This document shows positions 42,589-51,541 of a stretch of 64,000 nucleotides of DNA, piece after piece. A program made the translations under genes and the position numbers. This DNA comes from JANMDN01 sp031376285. Its GTDB lineage: Bacteria > Actinomycetota > Thermoleophilia > Miltoncostaeales > Miltoncostaeaceae. Positions within the stretch are counted from its first letter, which is position 1, and each line of letters opens with the position of its first letter. Below the pieces are notes generated by a model. That model had not been told where the DNA came from. It ran no database searches and saw only the letters and a program-made list of their open reading frames with translations. The stretch lies in the NCBI GenBank assembly GCA_031376285.1, contig JANMDN010000010.1:62001-126000 (forward strand). Reading direction: 5' to 3'.

Positions 42589-43011
42589 TCACTCCAGCTC
42601 TGGAACGAGCGTGAGACTCGTCACGTGGGTCGGCCGAACCGTCGCAAAATGGCGACGATCGAGCGTTGCGAGCTTCGGCTCTTCGAAACGCTCGACAAGC
42701 GCGAGGACCGCTGCGTCCACGAAGCCAAGTGGGAAATCGGCGTACTGGCGCATCAGGGCCCGCGTCCGCGTGTAGTCGATCGGGCGGAGGTCCACCACGA
42801 TCAACGCCCCGCCCTCGACATCCTCGAGAAAACGCTCGAATGGCTCCAGACCGAGCCGGCGACTCGCGAGCCATTCCAACTCGACGAGCACCGGCGAGGG
42901 GACAACGAGGCGTTCCGTGGACCCCGACAGAAGCAAAGCGCAGCGTCGGTGGTCGGCGTCGTTGTGATCCATCGCCGCATATAGCGGCCCGGTATCGCAG
43001 ATCAGCGCCAC
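42589..43011 (-). CDS. vapC: PIN-domain toxin (VapC5)
   Basis: A 140-residue PIN ribonuclease with Asp6 (LICDTGPLYAAMD), Glu44 (PVLVELEWLASR), an Asp in LGFVDAAVLALVE and Asp in LATLDRRHF. The GTG start overlaps the antitoxin end by 10 bases. About 95 bases separate it from the vapBC4 pair on the same strand. Confidence 0.88.
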   Translation of the reverse strand: MALICDTGPLYAAMDHNDADHRRCALLLSGSTERLVVPSPVLVELEWLASRRLGLEPFERFLEDVEGGALIVVDLRPIDYTRTRALMRQYADFPLGFVDAAVLALVERFEEPKLATLDRRHFATVRPTHVTSLTLVPELE

Positions 43012-43229
43012 GGTTCAGGCTCGAACGCGATCTCTCCGGCGTCACGTCCGGTGGTACCTGCCCGCGCGCCGGCCCCCGATGCGATGAACGACAGGGGTAC
43101 GGGGTGTCGGCGGACGCGCAGTTCCATCCCTTGGCGAATGACCTCGGCGAGGGATATCCGCTCCTCCCTTGCGATGCGGCGTAGCTGCTCAAGGAGGATC
43201 TCATCCGCCATAACGGTGGTTCTCTGCAT
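43002..43229 (-). CDS. Antitoxin, ribbon-helix-helix type (VapB5)
   Basis: A 75-residue protein: MQRTTVMADEILLEQLRRIAREERISLAEVIRQGMELR is a typical CopG-like antitoxin N-terminus. The C-terminus ends in FEPEPWR, near the toxin start. The ATG follows CATAAT by 6 bases and lies in the arm of the palindrome at 43226-43242. Confidence 0.85.
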   Translation of the reverse strand: MQRTTVMADEILLEQLRRIAREERISLAEVIRQGMELRVRRHPVPLSFIASGAGARAGTTGRDAGEIAFEPEPWR

Positions 43230-43242
43230 ACCCTCATTATGC
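43226..43242 (-). promoter_or_regulatory. Promoter and operator of vapBC5
   Basis: GCATA (43226-43230) and TATGC (43238-43242) are an inverted repeat that contains both the start codon and, on the minus strand, the -10 box CATAAT. The half-site GCATAC is shared with the PadR palindrome 80 bases away. Confidence 0.5.
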
Positions 43243-43321
43243 CAGACCTGCTACCCACCTCGCCTGCTCCCTCGATCGACGAGCTCCGGTCCAGCCGACC
43301 TTGACCTGGGCCCCGGAGCTC

Positions 43322-43351
43322 TGCATACTGGGTATGCATACGCAGTATGCA
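43322..43351 (+). promoter_or_regulatory. 30-bp near-perfect palindrome, PadR operator
   Basis: The outer arms TGCATACTG and CAGTATGCA pair perfectly, and the centre is the palindrome GTATGCATAC. Only one base pair of the 15 in the whole site mismatches (G at 43331 against G at 43342). The PadR start codon (43347-43349) lies in the right arm. ATAC...GTAT sites are typical of PadR regulators. Confidence 0.75.
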
Positions 43352-43934
43352 GTCCACCAGGAGCCAACTTTTGTCGATCCGCGAAAGCCTTCTTGCCCTA
43401 CTCGCATCCGGTCCCCGGCACGGGTATCAGCTGCGTACGGAGTTCGAGCAGGCGACCGCGGGGATCTGGCCGCTGAACATCGGTCAGGTCTACTCGACCC
43501 TCGAACGCCTCGAGCGTGACGGGATGGTCACCGGTGGAGAACCCGACGCGGAAGGCCGGCGAGCATTCGAGCTGACCGCCGACGGTCGCGAAGAGCTGGC
43601 GCGATTCCTACTCCAACCTGGCGGAGAGGACGCGCCGGCCCGCGACGGCCTCATGCTCAAGGTCCTGATCGCGATGGAGACCCACGGCGTCGATCCGTTG
43701 AACGTCATCCAGGCCGAGCGTGGCTCGCGCATGGGGGCCTTGCAAGCTCGCCGAAGGGCGCACCGGGAAGCCGGAGTGAACGGCAACCTCGCCGCGGCCC
43801 TCGCCTTCGATGCCCTCATCACCCGTACCGAATCCGAGCTGCGCTGGCTCGATATCTGCGAGGAACGAATCCTCGCCCGCAGGAGAAACCCCCACCCGTC
43901 GTCTGCGAACGGCAACCCCAAGGAGCACGAATGA
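43347..43934 (+). CDS. PadR-family transcriptional regulator
   Basis: A 195-residue PadR/AphA-type regulator. The winged helix (about residues 12-90) reads SLLALLASGPRHGYQLRTEFE, VYSTLERLERDGMV and FELTADGREELARFL; a C-terminal helical dimer domain follows. It has no leader to speak of: the start is inside its own operator, indicating tight autorepression. Its stop overlaps the ABC ATPase start (ATGA), so it very likely controls that exporter. Confidence 0.92.
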   Translation: MQSTRSQLLSIRESLLALLASGPRHGYQLRTEFEQATAGIWPLNIGQVYSTLERLERDGMVTGGEPDAEGRRAFELTADGREELARFLLQPGGEDAPARDGLMLKVLIAMETHGVDPLNVIQAERGSRMGALQARRRAHREAGVNGNLAAALAFDALITRTESELRWLDICEERILARRRNPHPSSANGNPKEHE

Positions 43935-44632
43935 AACGCGTCCTCGAGTTCCGCGACGTTCACCGGCGCTACGGCTCCGGTGCAGGCGAGGTCGTCGCCC
44001 TACGGGGTATCGACTTCACTGTCGCTCCCGGCGAGTTCGTCGCGGTCATGGGTCCGAGTGGAAGTGGCAAGTCGACGCTCCTGAACCTGGCTGGAGGCCT
44101 CGACGGGGCGACCTCAGGGGCCGTCCTTGTCGACGGAATCGACCTTTGGGGGCTCTCGGCAAGCGAGCTCGCGGGCCTGCGCCGTACGCACATCGGGATC
44201 GTCTTTCAGGAGCTGAACCTCCTCCCGACGCTCACGGCGGTCGAGAACATCATGCTGCCGTTGGAGCTCGGTGGCGTACGGGCTCGCGCCGCGCGAAGCG
44301 AGGCCAAGAAGGCGCTGGCGACCGTCGGTCTCGACGGCAAGGCCGATCGGTACCCAGACGACCTGTCCGGTGGTGAGCAGCAACGCGTCGCAATCGCTCG
44401 CGCCGTCGTCGGGGACCGCCCGCTCGTCCTCGCCGACGAGCCGACCGGCGCCCTCGATACCGCGACGGGCGAGCGAATCATCGAGCTTCTGACGGATCGC
44501 GCCGCGGCCGGGACCGCCGTCGTGCTCGTCACACACGAGCCGCGCTTTGCGTCATGGGCCGACCGCGTGGTGTGGCTTCGCGACGGCGAGGTGGTTGACG
44601 AGGTCACGGCACATTCTGCGGTGATCTCGTGA
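43931..44632 (+). CDS. ABC transporter ATPase, MacB/LolD type
   Basis: A 233-residue ATPase with Walker A GPSGSGKST, signature LSGGEQQRVAIARA, Walker B LVLADEPTGALD and switch VTHEPRFASWADRV. The FQELNLLPTLTAVENI region is typical of the MacB/LolD/FtsE group. It pairs with the FtsX-like permease directly downstream (GTGA overlap). Confidence 0.92.
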   Translation: MKRVLEFRDVHRRYGSGAGEVVALRGIDFTVAPGEFVAVMGPSGSGKSTLLNLAGGLDGATSGAVLVDGIDLWGLSASELAGLRRTHIGIVFQELNLLPTLTAVENIMLPLELGGVRARAARSEAKKALATVGLDGKADRYPDDLSGGEQQRVAIARAVVGDRPLVLADEPTGALDTATGERIIELLTDRAAAGTAVVLVTHEPRFASWADRVVWLRDGEVVDEVTAHSAVIS

Positions 44633-47112
44633 CGAGCCTACGGGCACTCACTCGCCTTGCGGTCCGCGAGTCCCGCCTCCGTCCATGGCGGTCGCTGCTT
44701 GTCATTTTCCTCATCCTGATTCCAACGGCCACCGCGGTCGTGGTCTCCACCTGGCTGCGGACGGGCATTCGTTCGCCGCAGGAGCAGGTTGTCGAGCAGA
44801 TGGGGCATGCCGACCTGGCTGTCTACCCGCAGGGTTCGGGAACTGGAGACGTCGAGCGGGTAAGAGACGCCCTGGCCGACCATCCCGACTGGACCGTCGT
44901 CGAGTACCAGCGAGGCACGGCTCTCCTCGCCCTGCCGGGGGGTGGAGGTCGCCAGGTTCGCCCCACGGTCATCACTCTGCCGTTCGATCGTCCCATCGCC
45001 CAGGGGCTCCTACCGAAGATCGTGAGCGGCAGGCCGCCTACTGGCCCCGGCGAAGTGGCCGCCTCGCAGGTCCTGCTCCGGCGATTGGGAATCGGCGTCG
45101 GTGACGTGATCACTCCGATTCGCCCGGCGGGGAAGGTCCGCGTTACGGCGGTCATCGAAGAGCGGTTCAACACGATCGCTGGCCCGGGCCTCGCCGGTCG
45201 CCTCCAGGGACCTCCATCGTTCCTTGTCGATCTTCCCGATGGGGTGGCGCCTGCATCCGCACGATCCCTGCCGGGCATCATTCAGACGCGCGAGGGCCTT
45301 CTTGAGCTGGCGAGGAGGGCGAGCTCGAACGACATGCTCTTCCTCTACCTCTACGCGGGCCTTGGCACGGCGGCGTTCGGACTCGTCTTGTCGTCAGCTC
45401 TTGCGATCGGCGCTCGCCGTCAGCTGCGCTCCCTGGGGGTGCTCGGTGCCAACGGGGCAACACCCGCTCAGGCGCACTGGCTCATCCTTCTCCAGGGCAT
45501 TGTGCTCGGGACCCTCGGCGCGCTGAGCGGCATCGCCGTCGGGATCGGTCTTTCGTTTGCGGTACGGCCCCTCGTCGAGCGACTTCAGGGGCGTCCCGAG
45601 GGATCGATCGAAATCAACGCGGTCGACTACACGGTGATCGGCCTGCTCGCGATCGCGGTGGCGCTCGTTGCCGCGTGGCTGCCCGCCCGCGTCGCGGCTC
45701 GAATCAGCGTACTGAGCGCCCTTGGCGGTCGGCGACCGCTGACGCGGCTCGGGGCGCGTGTCCCCCTTGCGGGCGTCACGGTGAGCACCATCGGCTGCCT
45801 CCTGCTCGGGTTCGCTGCCGCGCGCAACGGTGGCGACGACCCCGAACTGCTGATCGCCGTGGCCGGTGCTGCCCTCGCGATCGGCGGCCTCGTCATCTGC
45901 GCGCCGTACCTGGTGGGCCTCCTTGAGCGAGCAGCGTCGGCAGCGTCGGGGACCCTCCGACTGGCCGCCCGCACGGTCGCACGCCAGCGCGGCCGCACCG
46001 GTCCGACCGTGGCGGCAATCATGGCGGCGTCAGCGCTCGCCATCGCGACGGGGACGGTCGTGCTGGCCCAGGATCGTCGGGACGAGCGCCTGTTGGCCGC
46101 GAGTGGCTCCGGCCCGCCGCTTGGCAGCGTGTTCGTCGACGTCTCCTCCGGTGAGGTCCAACCCACCTCCCCTGAACTGACCTGTTCAGACCTGGCCCCG
46201 AAGATCGGCGCGGCCCTCAGGACCGTCACCAGTTTGATCCCGACGTGTCTGGACCTGGAGTTTGCGAGCGTCAGAGGCGGTGGCTCGGCTGCCATTGTCG
46301 AGCCGGACGAGCTCGCCCTTCTGGGCGCTGGAAGGTTCCGAGCGGCACTTGAGGATGGGAAGGCCGTGCTCGTTTCCCTGCGAGCCCCTGGCGCCCCGCC
46401 CGTTGAACCGCTCGTCGGGCGGGGTCCAGCTCCCGCCCGCGTTTCGGTGGTTCGGGCCGACCCGCGCCCTGACGAACTCGGGCGGTACCTGGAGGGTCAC
46501 TTCCTCATGACCCGCGCGACGGCCAATCGCCTTAATGCGACACGTGACCAAGCCTCGCGGGCACTTTTGTACGTCCGTGCGCCTGAGGCGTTCACGACGG
46601 CCCAAACCAAGGCACTCGTTGCCCTTCAAACCTCGGACCTTGGCGCAGATCTCAGCACAGCTGATCGCGACGTCAACGTCATCTTCCAGTTTGCAACGCC
46701 GAACCAGCGCTCGGATATCCAGTTTGTGACCTACGCGGTGATCCTGCCGGCGGCGGTCATCCTCGCGCTCCTCACAACCCTCATCGGGCTGGCGCTCACG
46801 GCAGCTGAGACGCGGGACGAGCAGGCCACCTTCATTGCCGTCGGCGCCGGGCCTGGTCATCGCCGTCGCCAAGGCGCCTGGCAGGCATTCCTGATGGCCA
46901 CTCTCGGGAGCCTCCTGGCAATTCCGGGAGGTTTGATCCCCGCCGCGATCGTCCTGAAGGCAAGCGACACCAACCGATTCCTCCCGATCCAGGTCAGGCC
47001 GCCTTGGCTCATTCTCCTGGCACTCCTCGTCGGGCTTCCACTCATCGCCGCGACCTGTGCGGCTCTCCTCACCCGCGGCCGAACGGCACCCTTGCAGCGC
47101 CGCCCGGCGTAG
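44629..47112 (+). CDS. FtsX-like ABC transporter permease, two FtsX domains
   Basis: An 827-residue permease. One helix near the N-terminus (SLLVIFLILIPTATAVVVST) is followed by a large extracytoplasmic domain, a first FtsX block (about 240-345), helices in the middle, a second outer domain and a last FtsX block (about 705-820): about ten helices in all. This mechanotransmission-type permease exports or extracts peptides, lipids or drugs rather than importing. Substrate is unknown; PadR control suggests induction by a toxic compound. Confidence 0.88.
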   Translation: MTSLRALTRLAVRESRLRPWRSLLVIFLILIPTATAVVVSTWLRTGIRSPQEQVVEQMGHADLAVYPQGSGTGDVERVRDALADHPDWTVVEYQRGTALLALPGGGGRQVRPTVITLPFDRPIAQGLLPKIVSGRPPTGPGEVAASQVLLRRLGIGVGDVITPIRPAGKVRVTAVIEERFNTIAGPGLAGRLQGPPSFLVDLPDGVAPASARSLPGIIQTREGLLELARRASSNDMLFLYLYAGLGTAAFGLVLSSALAIGARRQLRSLGVLGANGATPAQAHWLILLQGIVLGTLGALSGIAVGIGLSFAVRPLVERLQGRPEGSIEINAVDYTVIGLLAIAVALVAAWLPARVAARISVLSALGGRRPLTRLGARVPLAGVTVSTIGCLLLGFAAARNGGDDPELLIAVAGAALAIGGLVICAPYLVGLLERAASAASGTLRLAARTVARQRGRTGPTVAAIMAASALAIATGTVVLAQDRRDERLLAASGSGPPLGSVFVDVSSGEVQPTSPELTCSDLAPKIGAALRTVTSLIPTCLDLEFASVRGGGSAAIVEPDELALLGAGRFRAALEDGKAVLVSLRAPGAPPVEPLVGRGPAPARVSVVRADPRPDELGRYLEGHFLMTRATANRLNATRDQASRALLYVRAPEAFTTAQTKALVALQTSDLGADLSTADRDVNVIFQFATPNQRSDIQFVTYAVILPAAVILALLTTLIGLALTAAETRDEQATFIAVGAGPGHRRRQGAWQAFLMATLGSLLAIPGGLIPAAIVLKASDTNRFLPIQVRPPWLILLALLVGLPLIAATCAALLTRGRTAPLQRRPA

Positions 47113-47135
47113 GACACACCGGGCACATGCGCTGG

Positions 47136-47150
47136 CATACTCCCGCGTCG
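47136..47150 (+). promoter_or_regulatory. Possible -10 box of the RfbC-like gene
   Basis: CATACT at 47136-47141 ends 9 bases before the ATG at 47151, like the box before accD. No -35 is clear. Confidence 0.3.
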
Positions 47151-47660
47151 ATGTCTCTACCGACGCAAACGGCGCCGATCGACGGCGTCAAGATCGTGAC
47201 CCTGCGAAAGTTCGCCGACGAGCGAGGCTGGTTCTGCGAGCTTCGCCGTGAGTCGTGGTATGAGGAACTCTCCGGTGGGGGCGGGTCGATGCAGACCAAC
47301 ATGTCGTTCTCCAAAGCCGGCGTGATCCGTGGCCTCCACTGGCACAAACGCGGCCAGGACGATCTCTTCTTCTGCCCGGTGGGTCAGGCGCGGATCGTCC
47401 TCTTTGACCGGCGCGAGGCCTCACCCACGAGGGGTGTCGCCTGGTCGCTCGACATCAACGAAGATAACTGCCTCGCCGTCTACATCCCCGGCCAGGTCGC
47501 GCACGGGTTCGAGGCCCTCACGGACCTCGTGTTTTGCTACCACGTCACCGAGGAATACGACCCGGCCGACCCAGACGAGCAGAACCTTGCCTGGAACGAC
47601 CCGCGGGTCGTCCACCTCTGGTCGACCGCGACACCAATCCTCTCCGCGCGCGACACGTAG
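47151..47660 (+). CDS. dTDP-4-dehydrorhamnose 3,5-epimerase-like protein
   Basis: A 169-residue RmlC-type cupin. DERGWFCELRRESWYEEL, TNMSFSKAGVIRGLHWHKRGQDDLFFCPVGQ, the acid-base region LDINEDNCLAVYIPGQVAHGFEALTD and YHVTEEYDPADEQN-like end (PDEQNLAWNDP) are all usual for RfbC. It would act in nucleotide-sugar synthesis; no rfbABD genes are nearby. ATG 47151 is chosen; ATG 47127 is possible. Confidence 0.85.
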   Translation: MSLPTQTAPIDGVKIVTLRKFADERGWFCELRRESWYEELSGGGGSMQTNMSFSKAGVIRGLHWHKRGQDDLFFCPVGQARIVLFDRREASPTRGVAWSLDINEDNCLAVYIPGQVAHGFEALTDLVFCYHVTEEYDPADPDEQNLAWNDPRVVHLWSTATPILSARDT

Positions 47661-47743
47661 TCCCCAGCCAACCTCACTGGTTGAGCACGGCCGCGTACTG
47701 GCCGATGTCGTTGCGCGGCCGCAAACGTCCACGATTGAGCGCC

Positions 47744-48010
47744 ATGAACATCGAGCGAGCACACCAACTCTCCAGCCGGATTCGACACGCGTGTCCCGAG
47801 GCGCGCGTCCTCGTGGCCTGCGATGGCTCTCACGCGGCGGTCTTCGCGTCACTCGCCGGGCACACGGCCAGGATCAATCGACTCGGCGACTGGCGAGCGA
47901 ACTTCCTCCGCGATCGCCTCAGCAACGACTGGCGAGCCATCGCCACGACCGACGACGGCGTCCCCCGCGCGGCGCCAGAGGCACAACCGCGGTCGCGGCG
48001 CTCGCAGTAG
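47744..48010 (+). CDS. Small protein of unknown function, 88 residues
   Basis: Starts ATG with MNIERAHQLSSRIRHACPEA, then VLVACDGSHAAVFASLAGHTARI, and ends in an Arg/Ser-rich tail. Third-codon GC is high as in real genes here, but there is no recognised family and no strong Shine-Dalgarno, so it is only probable. Confidence 0.5.
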   Translation: MNIERAHQLSSRIRHACPEARVLVACDGSHAAVFASLAGHTARINRLGDWRANFLRDRLSNDWRAIATTDDGVPRAAPEAQPRSRRSQ

Positions 48011-48015
48011 CCTGA

Positions 48016-48041
48016 CGTCTCCCAGCGAGACGATCGGAGAC
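48016..48041 (+). promoter_or_regulatory. Two mutually exclusive hairpins in the nitroreductase leader
   Basis: CGTCTC (48016-48021) can pair with GAGACG (48027-48032), or GTCTCC (48017-48022) can pair with GGAGAC (48036-48041). The second helix includes the Shine-Dalgarno GGAG (48036-48039) of the gene that starts at 48046. This could be a translational switch, or chance. Confidence 0.35.
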
Positions 48042-48045
48042 CAAC

Positions 48046-48567
48046 GTGGACGCATACCTCGCCATCGTGAGCAAGCGCGATCACCGGACCTATGCTCCAC
48101 AGGTGATCGCCCAAGCGGCCATCACCATGATTCTCGACGCCGGTCGCGTCGCGGGAAGCGGGATGAACCGCCAGCGCTGGCGGTTTGATGTCCTCACCGA
48201 ATCTGCCGAGCGCACGCGCCTGTCGGCCGCCACCTGGACTGCTCAAAACCTGACCGCAGCCCCCTTGGTGATCGTCCTGTCGATCTGGGGTGGGGAGATG
48301 GGTGCGTTCGATGCGGGTCGCGCGTCGCAGAACATGATGCTCGCCGCGTGGAGCGCGGGGATCGCGTCGTGCCCGAATGGATTCTCCGACACTGCCCTCG
48401 CGGCGGAGGTTCTCAAGACCGGCGAGGACCAGAAGCCCTTCATCGCGATCGCGTTCGGCTATCCACTGAACCCTCGCGACCCGGAGCGCCGGCCAATCGA
48501 CGAGTGGATCGAGCGCGCGAATCGTAAGCCGGCCACAAGCGTCGTCCGTCGCTTGGCTGACGACTGA
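48046..48567 (+). CDS. Nitroreductase-family flavoprotein
   Basis: A 173-residue FMN-dependent nitroreductase-type protein: SKRDHRTYAPQVIAQAAITMILDAGRVAGSGMNRQRWRF, then ASQNMMLAAWSAGIASC and IAIAFGYPLN. It is short, close to the minimal members of the family. The GTG start has GGAG 6 bases upstream. Substrate unknown. It converges on nuoN with a 23-base gap. Confidence 0.82.
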   Translation: MDAYLAIVSKRDHRTYAPQVIAQAAITMILDAGRVAGSGMNRQRWRFDVLTESAERTRLSAATWTAQNLTAAPLVIVLSIWGGEMGAFDAGRASQNMMLAAWSAGIASCPNGFSDTALAAEVLKTGEDQKPFIAIAFGYPLNPRDPERRPIDEWIERANRKPATSVVRRLADD

Positions 48568-48590
48568 TCCGGACCGCGGGGCCGCCCGGC

Positions 48591-50033
48591 CTACGGCGAG
48601 AGGAGCGTCTCCGCCGCGCCACCCGCCGCGTCAAGCACACCGGCTGCGGCAAGGGCGAGGGCGACCACCGCAACGGCGCAGCTGATCGCAACCGCGCCAA
48701 CAGCACCGGGCACCGGAAGGTGCCGCGCGTCGGCCCGCTTCGGGTCGTCCATCCACATCACCGCGACGAGCCGCAGGTAGTAACCCAGGCTGAGGATACT
48801 GCCGACGGCCCCGACGATCGCAAGCCAGACCAGGTCGTGATCGACCGCCGCGCCAAAGAGCAAGAACTTGCCGACAAAACCGGCAAGCGGTGGGAAGCCC
48901 GCAAGCGAGAGCAGGCAGATCGTCCCGGCGATGCCCATCGCGGGGCGCGCCCGGCCGTATCCGCGGTAGGCGTCGACGTCGTCGCCGTCTTCGACCTCGC
49001 GCTCCCGGTGAACGACGATGGCAAACATTCCAAGCGTCATCGCCACATAGGCAATCAGGTAGTAGAGCGTCGCTCGCGTGCCGACGACTGATCCGGCCGC
49101 GACACCGATGAGCAGGTAGCCGGCCTGGGCGACACCCGAGTAGGCAAGCATCCGTTTGACGTTCTGCTGGCGGAGTGCCGCGATGTTCCCGATCAGGATG
49201 CTCGCCGCCGCCACCATGGCGATGATGACGCGCCAGTCGTCGCGACCGGCCGGCAACGTCCCGACGAAGATCCGCAGGAAGGCGGCGAACGCGGCCACCT
49301 TGGTCGCGGTCGCCATGAACGCCGTGATCGGCGTCGGTGCGCCCTCGTAGACGTCGGGCGCCCACATGTGAAACGGCGCGGCCGACGCCTTGAAGGCCAG
49401 ACCGGCGACGATCAGGACCATCGCCGCGGTCACGAGCGGGTCGGAGGTGAGCGTCACATCGCCGAGCTTGGCGCCGATGTCGGCGAGGGCGGTGGAACCC
49501 GTCGCTCCGTAAAGAAACGCCAACCCATAGAGAAGTACCGACGCTCCCACGGCTCCCGTGATCAGGTACTTCAGACCCGCCTCGAGTGACCTGCTGCGCC
49601 ACACCTCGAGCGCGCAGAGGACGTAGAGCGCGACGGAGAGCAGCTCGATTCCGAGGAAGATGACAATCAGGTCCGAGGCCTGGGCGGTGAGGATCATCCC
49701 CGCGGTGGAGAGCAGCACGAGCCCGACGTACTCACCGCGCCGGTCGACCGAGGCGGGCTCTCGAAGCGACAGGGCGATCGTTGCGCCAGCGGCGAGGAGC
49801 ACGAGGATCGAGATCAGGAGCGAGAGGCGGTCTTCGTAGACGTTCCCGGCGTAGCCGACCGTCCGATCGCCCCAGCGCGCGACGCAGACGACAAGCGCCG
49901 CGAAGATGCCCAGGCCACCCACGGCTGACGGACCCATCCGCCGGAGCGCGGCGTGCGGCACGACGGCGAGGAGCAGCGCCAGGCAGGCGGCGCCGGAAAT
50001 GATCAGCAGCGGAATGGACGACGAGACGGTCAC
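48591..50033 (-). CDS. nuoN: NADH-quinone oxidoreductase subunit N
   Basis: The last gene of the nuo operon: a 480-residue antiporter-like membrane subunit of complex I with about 14 helices. Recognised by the proton-channel segments GLAFKASAAPFHMWAPDVYEGAPTP and NIAALRQQNVKRMLAYSGVAQAGYLL, with the conserved Lys residues. The GTG start overlaps the nuoM stop. Confidence 0.94.
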   Translation of the reverse strand: MTVSSSIPLLIISGAACLALLLAVVPHAALRRMGPSAVGGLGIFAALVVCVARWGDRTVGYAGNVYEDRLSLLISILVLLAAGATIALSLREPASVDRRGEYVGLVLLSTAGMILTAQASDLIVIFLGIELLSVALYVLCALEVWRSRSLEAGLKYLITGAVGASVLLYGLAFLYGATGSTALADIGAKLGDVTLTSDPLVTAAMVLIVAGLAFKASAAPFHMWAPDVYEGAPTPITAFMATATKVAAFAAFLRIFVGTLPAGRDDWRVIIAMVAAASILIGNIAALRQQNVKRMLAYSGVAQAGYLLIGVAAGSVVGTRATLYYLIAYVAMTLGMFAIVVHREREVEDGDDVDAYRGYGRARPAMGIAGTICLLSLAGFPPLAGFVGKFLLFGAAVDHDLVWLAIVGAVGSILSLGYYLRLVAVMWMDDPKRADARHLPVPGAVGAVAISCAVAVVALALAAAGVLDAAGGAAETLLSP

Positions 50034-51541
50034 GGAAGCGGTACCTCCCCAACGCCGGCAGGCGGGTGTGCGACGGCGCGCGCGGGTTCGATGGCACGCT
50101 TGACCGATTCGCGAGTCCCGCCGACGATCGACTGGGGCCAGAGCGCGATCAGGCCCATCAGGAGAACGATCGGGAGGATCGCAAGGGCGTCGGGGAGCCG
50201 GAACTCCGCCTTGCGTCCGTCTCCCACACGTGGCCCATTCATCATGTCCTGGTAGAGCCGCAGCATGTACACCGCCGCGTAGACCATGCCGATGCAGGCC
50301 AGGATCGCGGCCCAGGTGTGCTCGCGGAAGACTCCGGCGAGGATGAAGAACTCACCGACGAACGCGTTCGAGCCGGGGATCGCGAGCGCGGCCATCGCGA
50401 CGATGAGGAAGACGCCCCCAAGCCACGGTGCCCCGGCGCCAAGACCGCTCACGCGGTCCATCTGCTCCGAGCCGGTCCGAGCGAGCATCGCGACGATCCC
50501 GAACGTCGCGGCGACGACCAACCCATGGTTGACCATCTGGAGGACCGCGCCCTGGCCTGCCTGGAGGTCGAAGGCCATGATCCCGAGCACGATGAAGCCG
50601 AGATGCGCGAGGCTCGAATACCCAACGACGAGCCGCATCGTCTCGGCCCGCCATGCGACGAGCGACCCATAAATGATCCCGAGTACCGCCAGCGTGAGAA
50701 GCACGGGCGTCAGGTTGTCGGCGCCCACCGGGAAGGTCGGCACGCCGACCCGGAGCAGTCCGTAGACGCCAGCCTTGCTCATGACTGCCGCAAGGAGTGC
50801 CGTCACGAGGATCGGGGCAGCTGAGTAGACCTTCGGCAGCCACGCGTGGAATGGGAAAAGCGGCAGCTTGATCGCAAAGGCGAGCGCGAAGCCGGCAAAG
50901 AGCCACGTCGACTCTCGCTCGGTGAAGTCGACCCCGGCGAGGTCGGCGATCGTGAAGGTGTACGCACCACCCGTGTGGCGCTGGGCGAGGATCCCGGTCG
51001 CGACGACCGCGACCAGCATGATCAGGCTTCCCACCATCGTGTAGATCACGAACTGGATGGTCGCCGAGCGACGGTTCTCATCTCCCCAAAGACCCACCAG
51101 GAAGATGAATGGGATGAGCATCGCTTCCCAGAAGACGTAGAAGAGCACGAGGTCGCCAGCGACGAACAAGCCGATCAGTGCTGCCTCAGCCAGTAGGAGC
51201 AGCCCGAGGTAGGCACGCGGCCGGTCACACCAGGCAAACGCCGAATACGCAATCGCGATGAAAAACAGCAGGGTCGTGAGGAGCACGAGCCAAATCGAGA
51301 TGCCGTCCACGCCCGTCGTCCACCGCAGGCCAACCGACGATGCCCAGTCGTGGGAGTCGACAAGCTGCAGGCCTCCGGCGTCGCGGTCGAAGCGGCGCAG
51401 CAGCTCAAACGAGAGCACCAGGGTGATGAGGCTCGCGACCACCGCGTGAATGCGGGCCTGGAGCGCGCCGCCCTCGGGTAGGGCGAACATGGACAGGGCG
51501 CCGAGGAGCGGCACGATGATGAGCACCGTCGTCCAGGGCAT
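50030..51541 (-). CDS. nuoM: NADH-quinone oxidoreductase subunit M
   Basis: A 503-residue antiporter-like subunit. GVDGISIWLVLLTTLLFFIAI, the LPLFPFHAWLPKVYSAAP channel loop and SLVAWRAETMRLVVGYSSLAHLGFI identify NuoM. Its ATG directly abuts the nuoL stop. Confidence 0.94.
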   Translation of the reverse strand: MPWTTVLIIVPLLGALSMFALPEGGALQARIHAVVASLITLVLSFELLRRFDRDAGGLQLVDSHDWASSVGLRWTTGVDGISIWLVLLTTLLFFIAIAYSAFAWCDRPRAYLGLLLLAEAALIGLFVAGDLVLFYVFWEAMLIPFIFLVGLWGDENRRSATIQFVIYTMVGSLIMLVAVVATGILAQRHTGGAYTFTIADLAGVDFTERESTWLFAGFALAFAIKLPLFPFHAWLPKVYSAAPILVTALLAAVMSKAGVYGLLRVGVPTFPVGADNLTPVLLTLAVLGIIYGSLVAWRAETMRLVVGYSSLAHLGFIVLGIMAFDLQAGQGAVLQMVNHGLVVAATFGIVAMLARTGSEQMDRVSGLGAGAPWLGGVFLIVAMAALAIPGSNAFVGEFFILAGVFREHTWAAILACIGMVYAAVYMLRLYQDMMNGPRVGDGRKAEFRLPDALAILPIVLLMGLIALWPQSIVGGTRESVKRAIEPARAVAHPPAGVGEVPLP

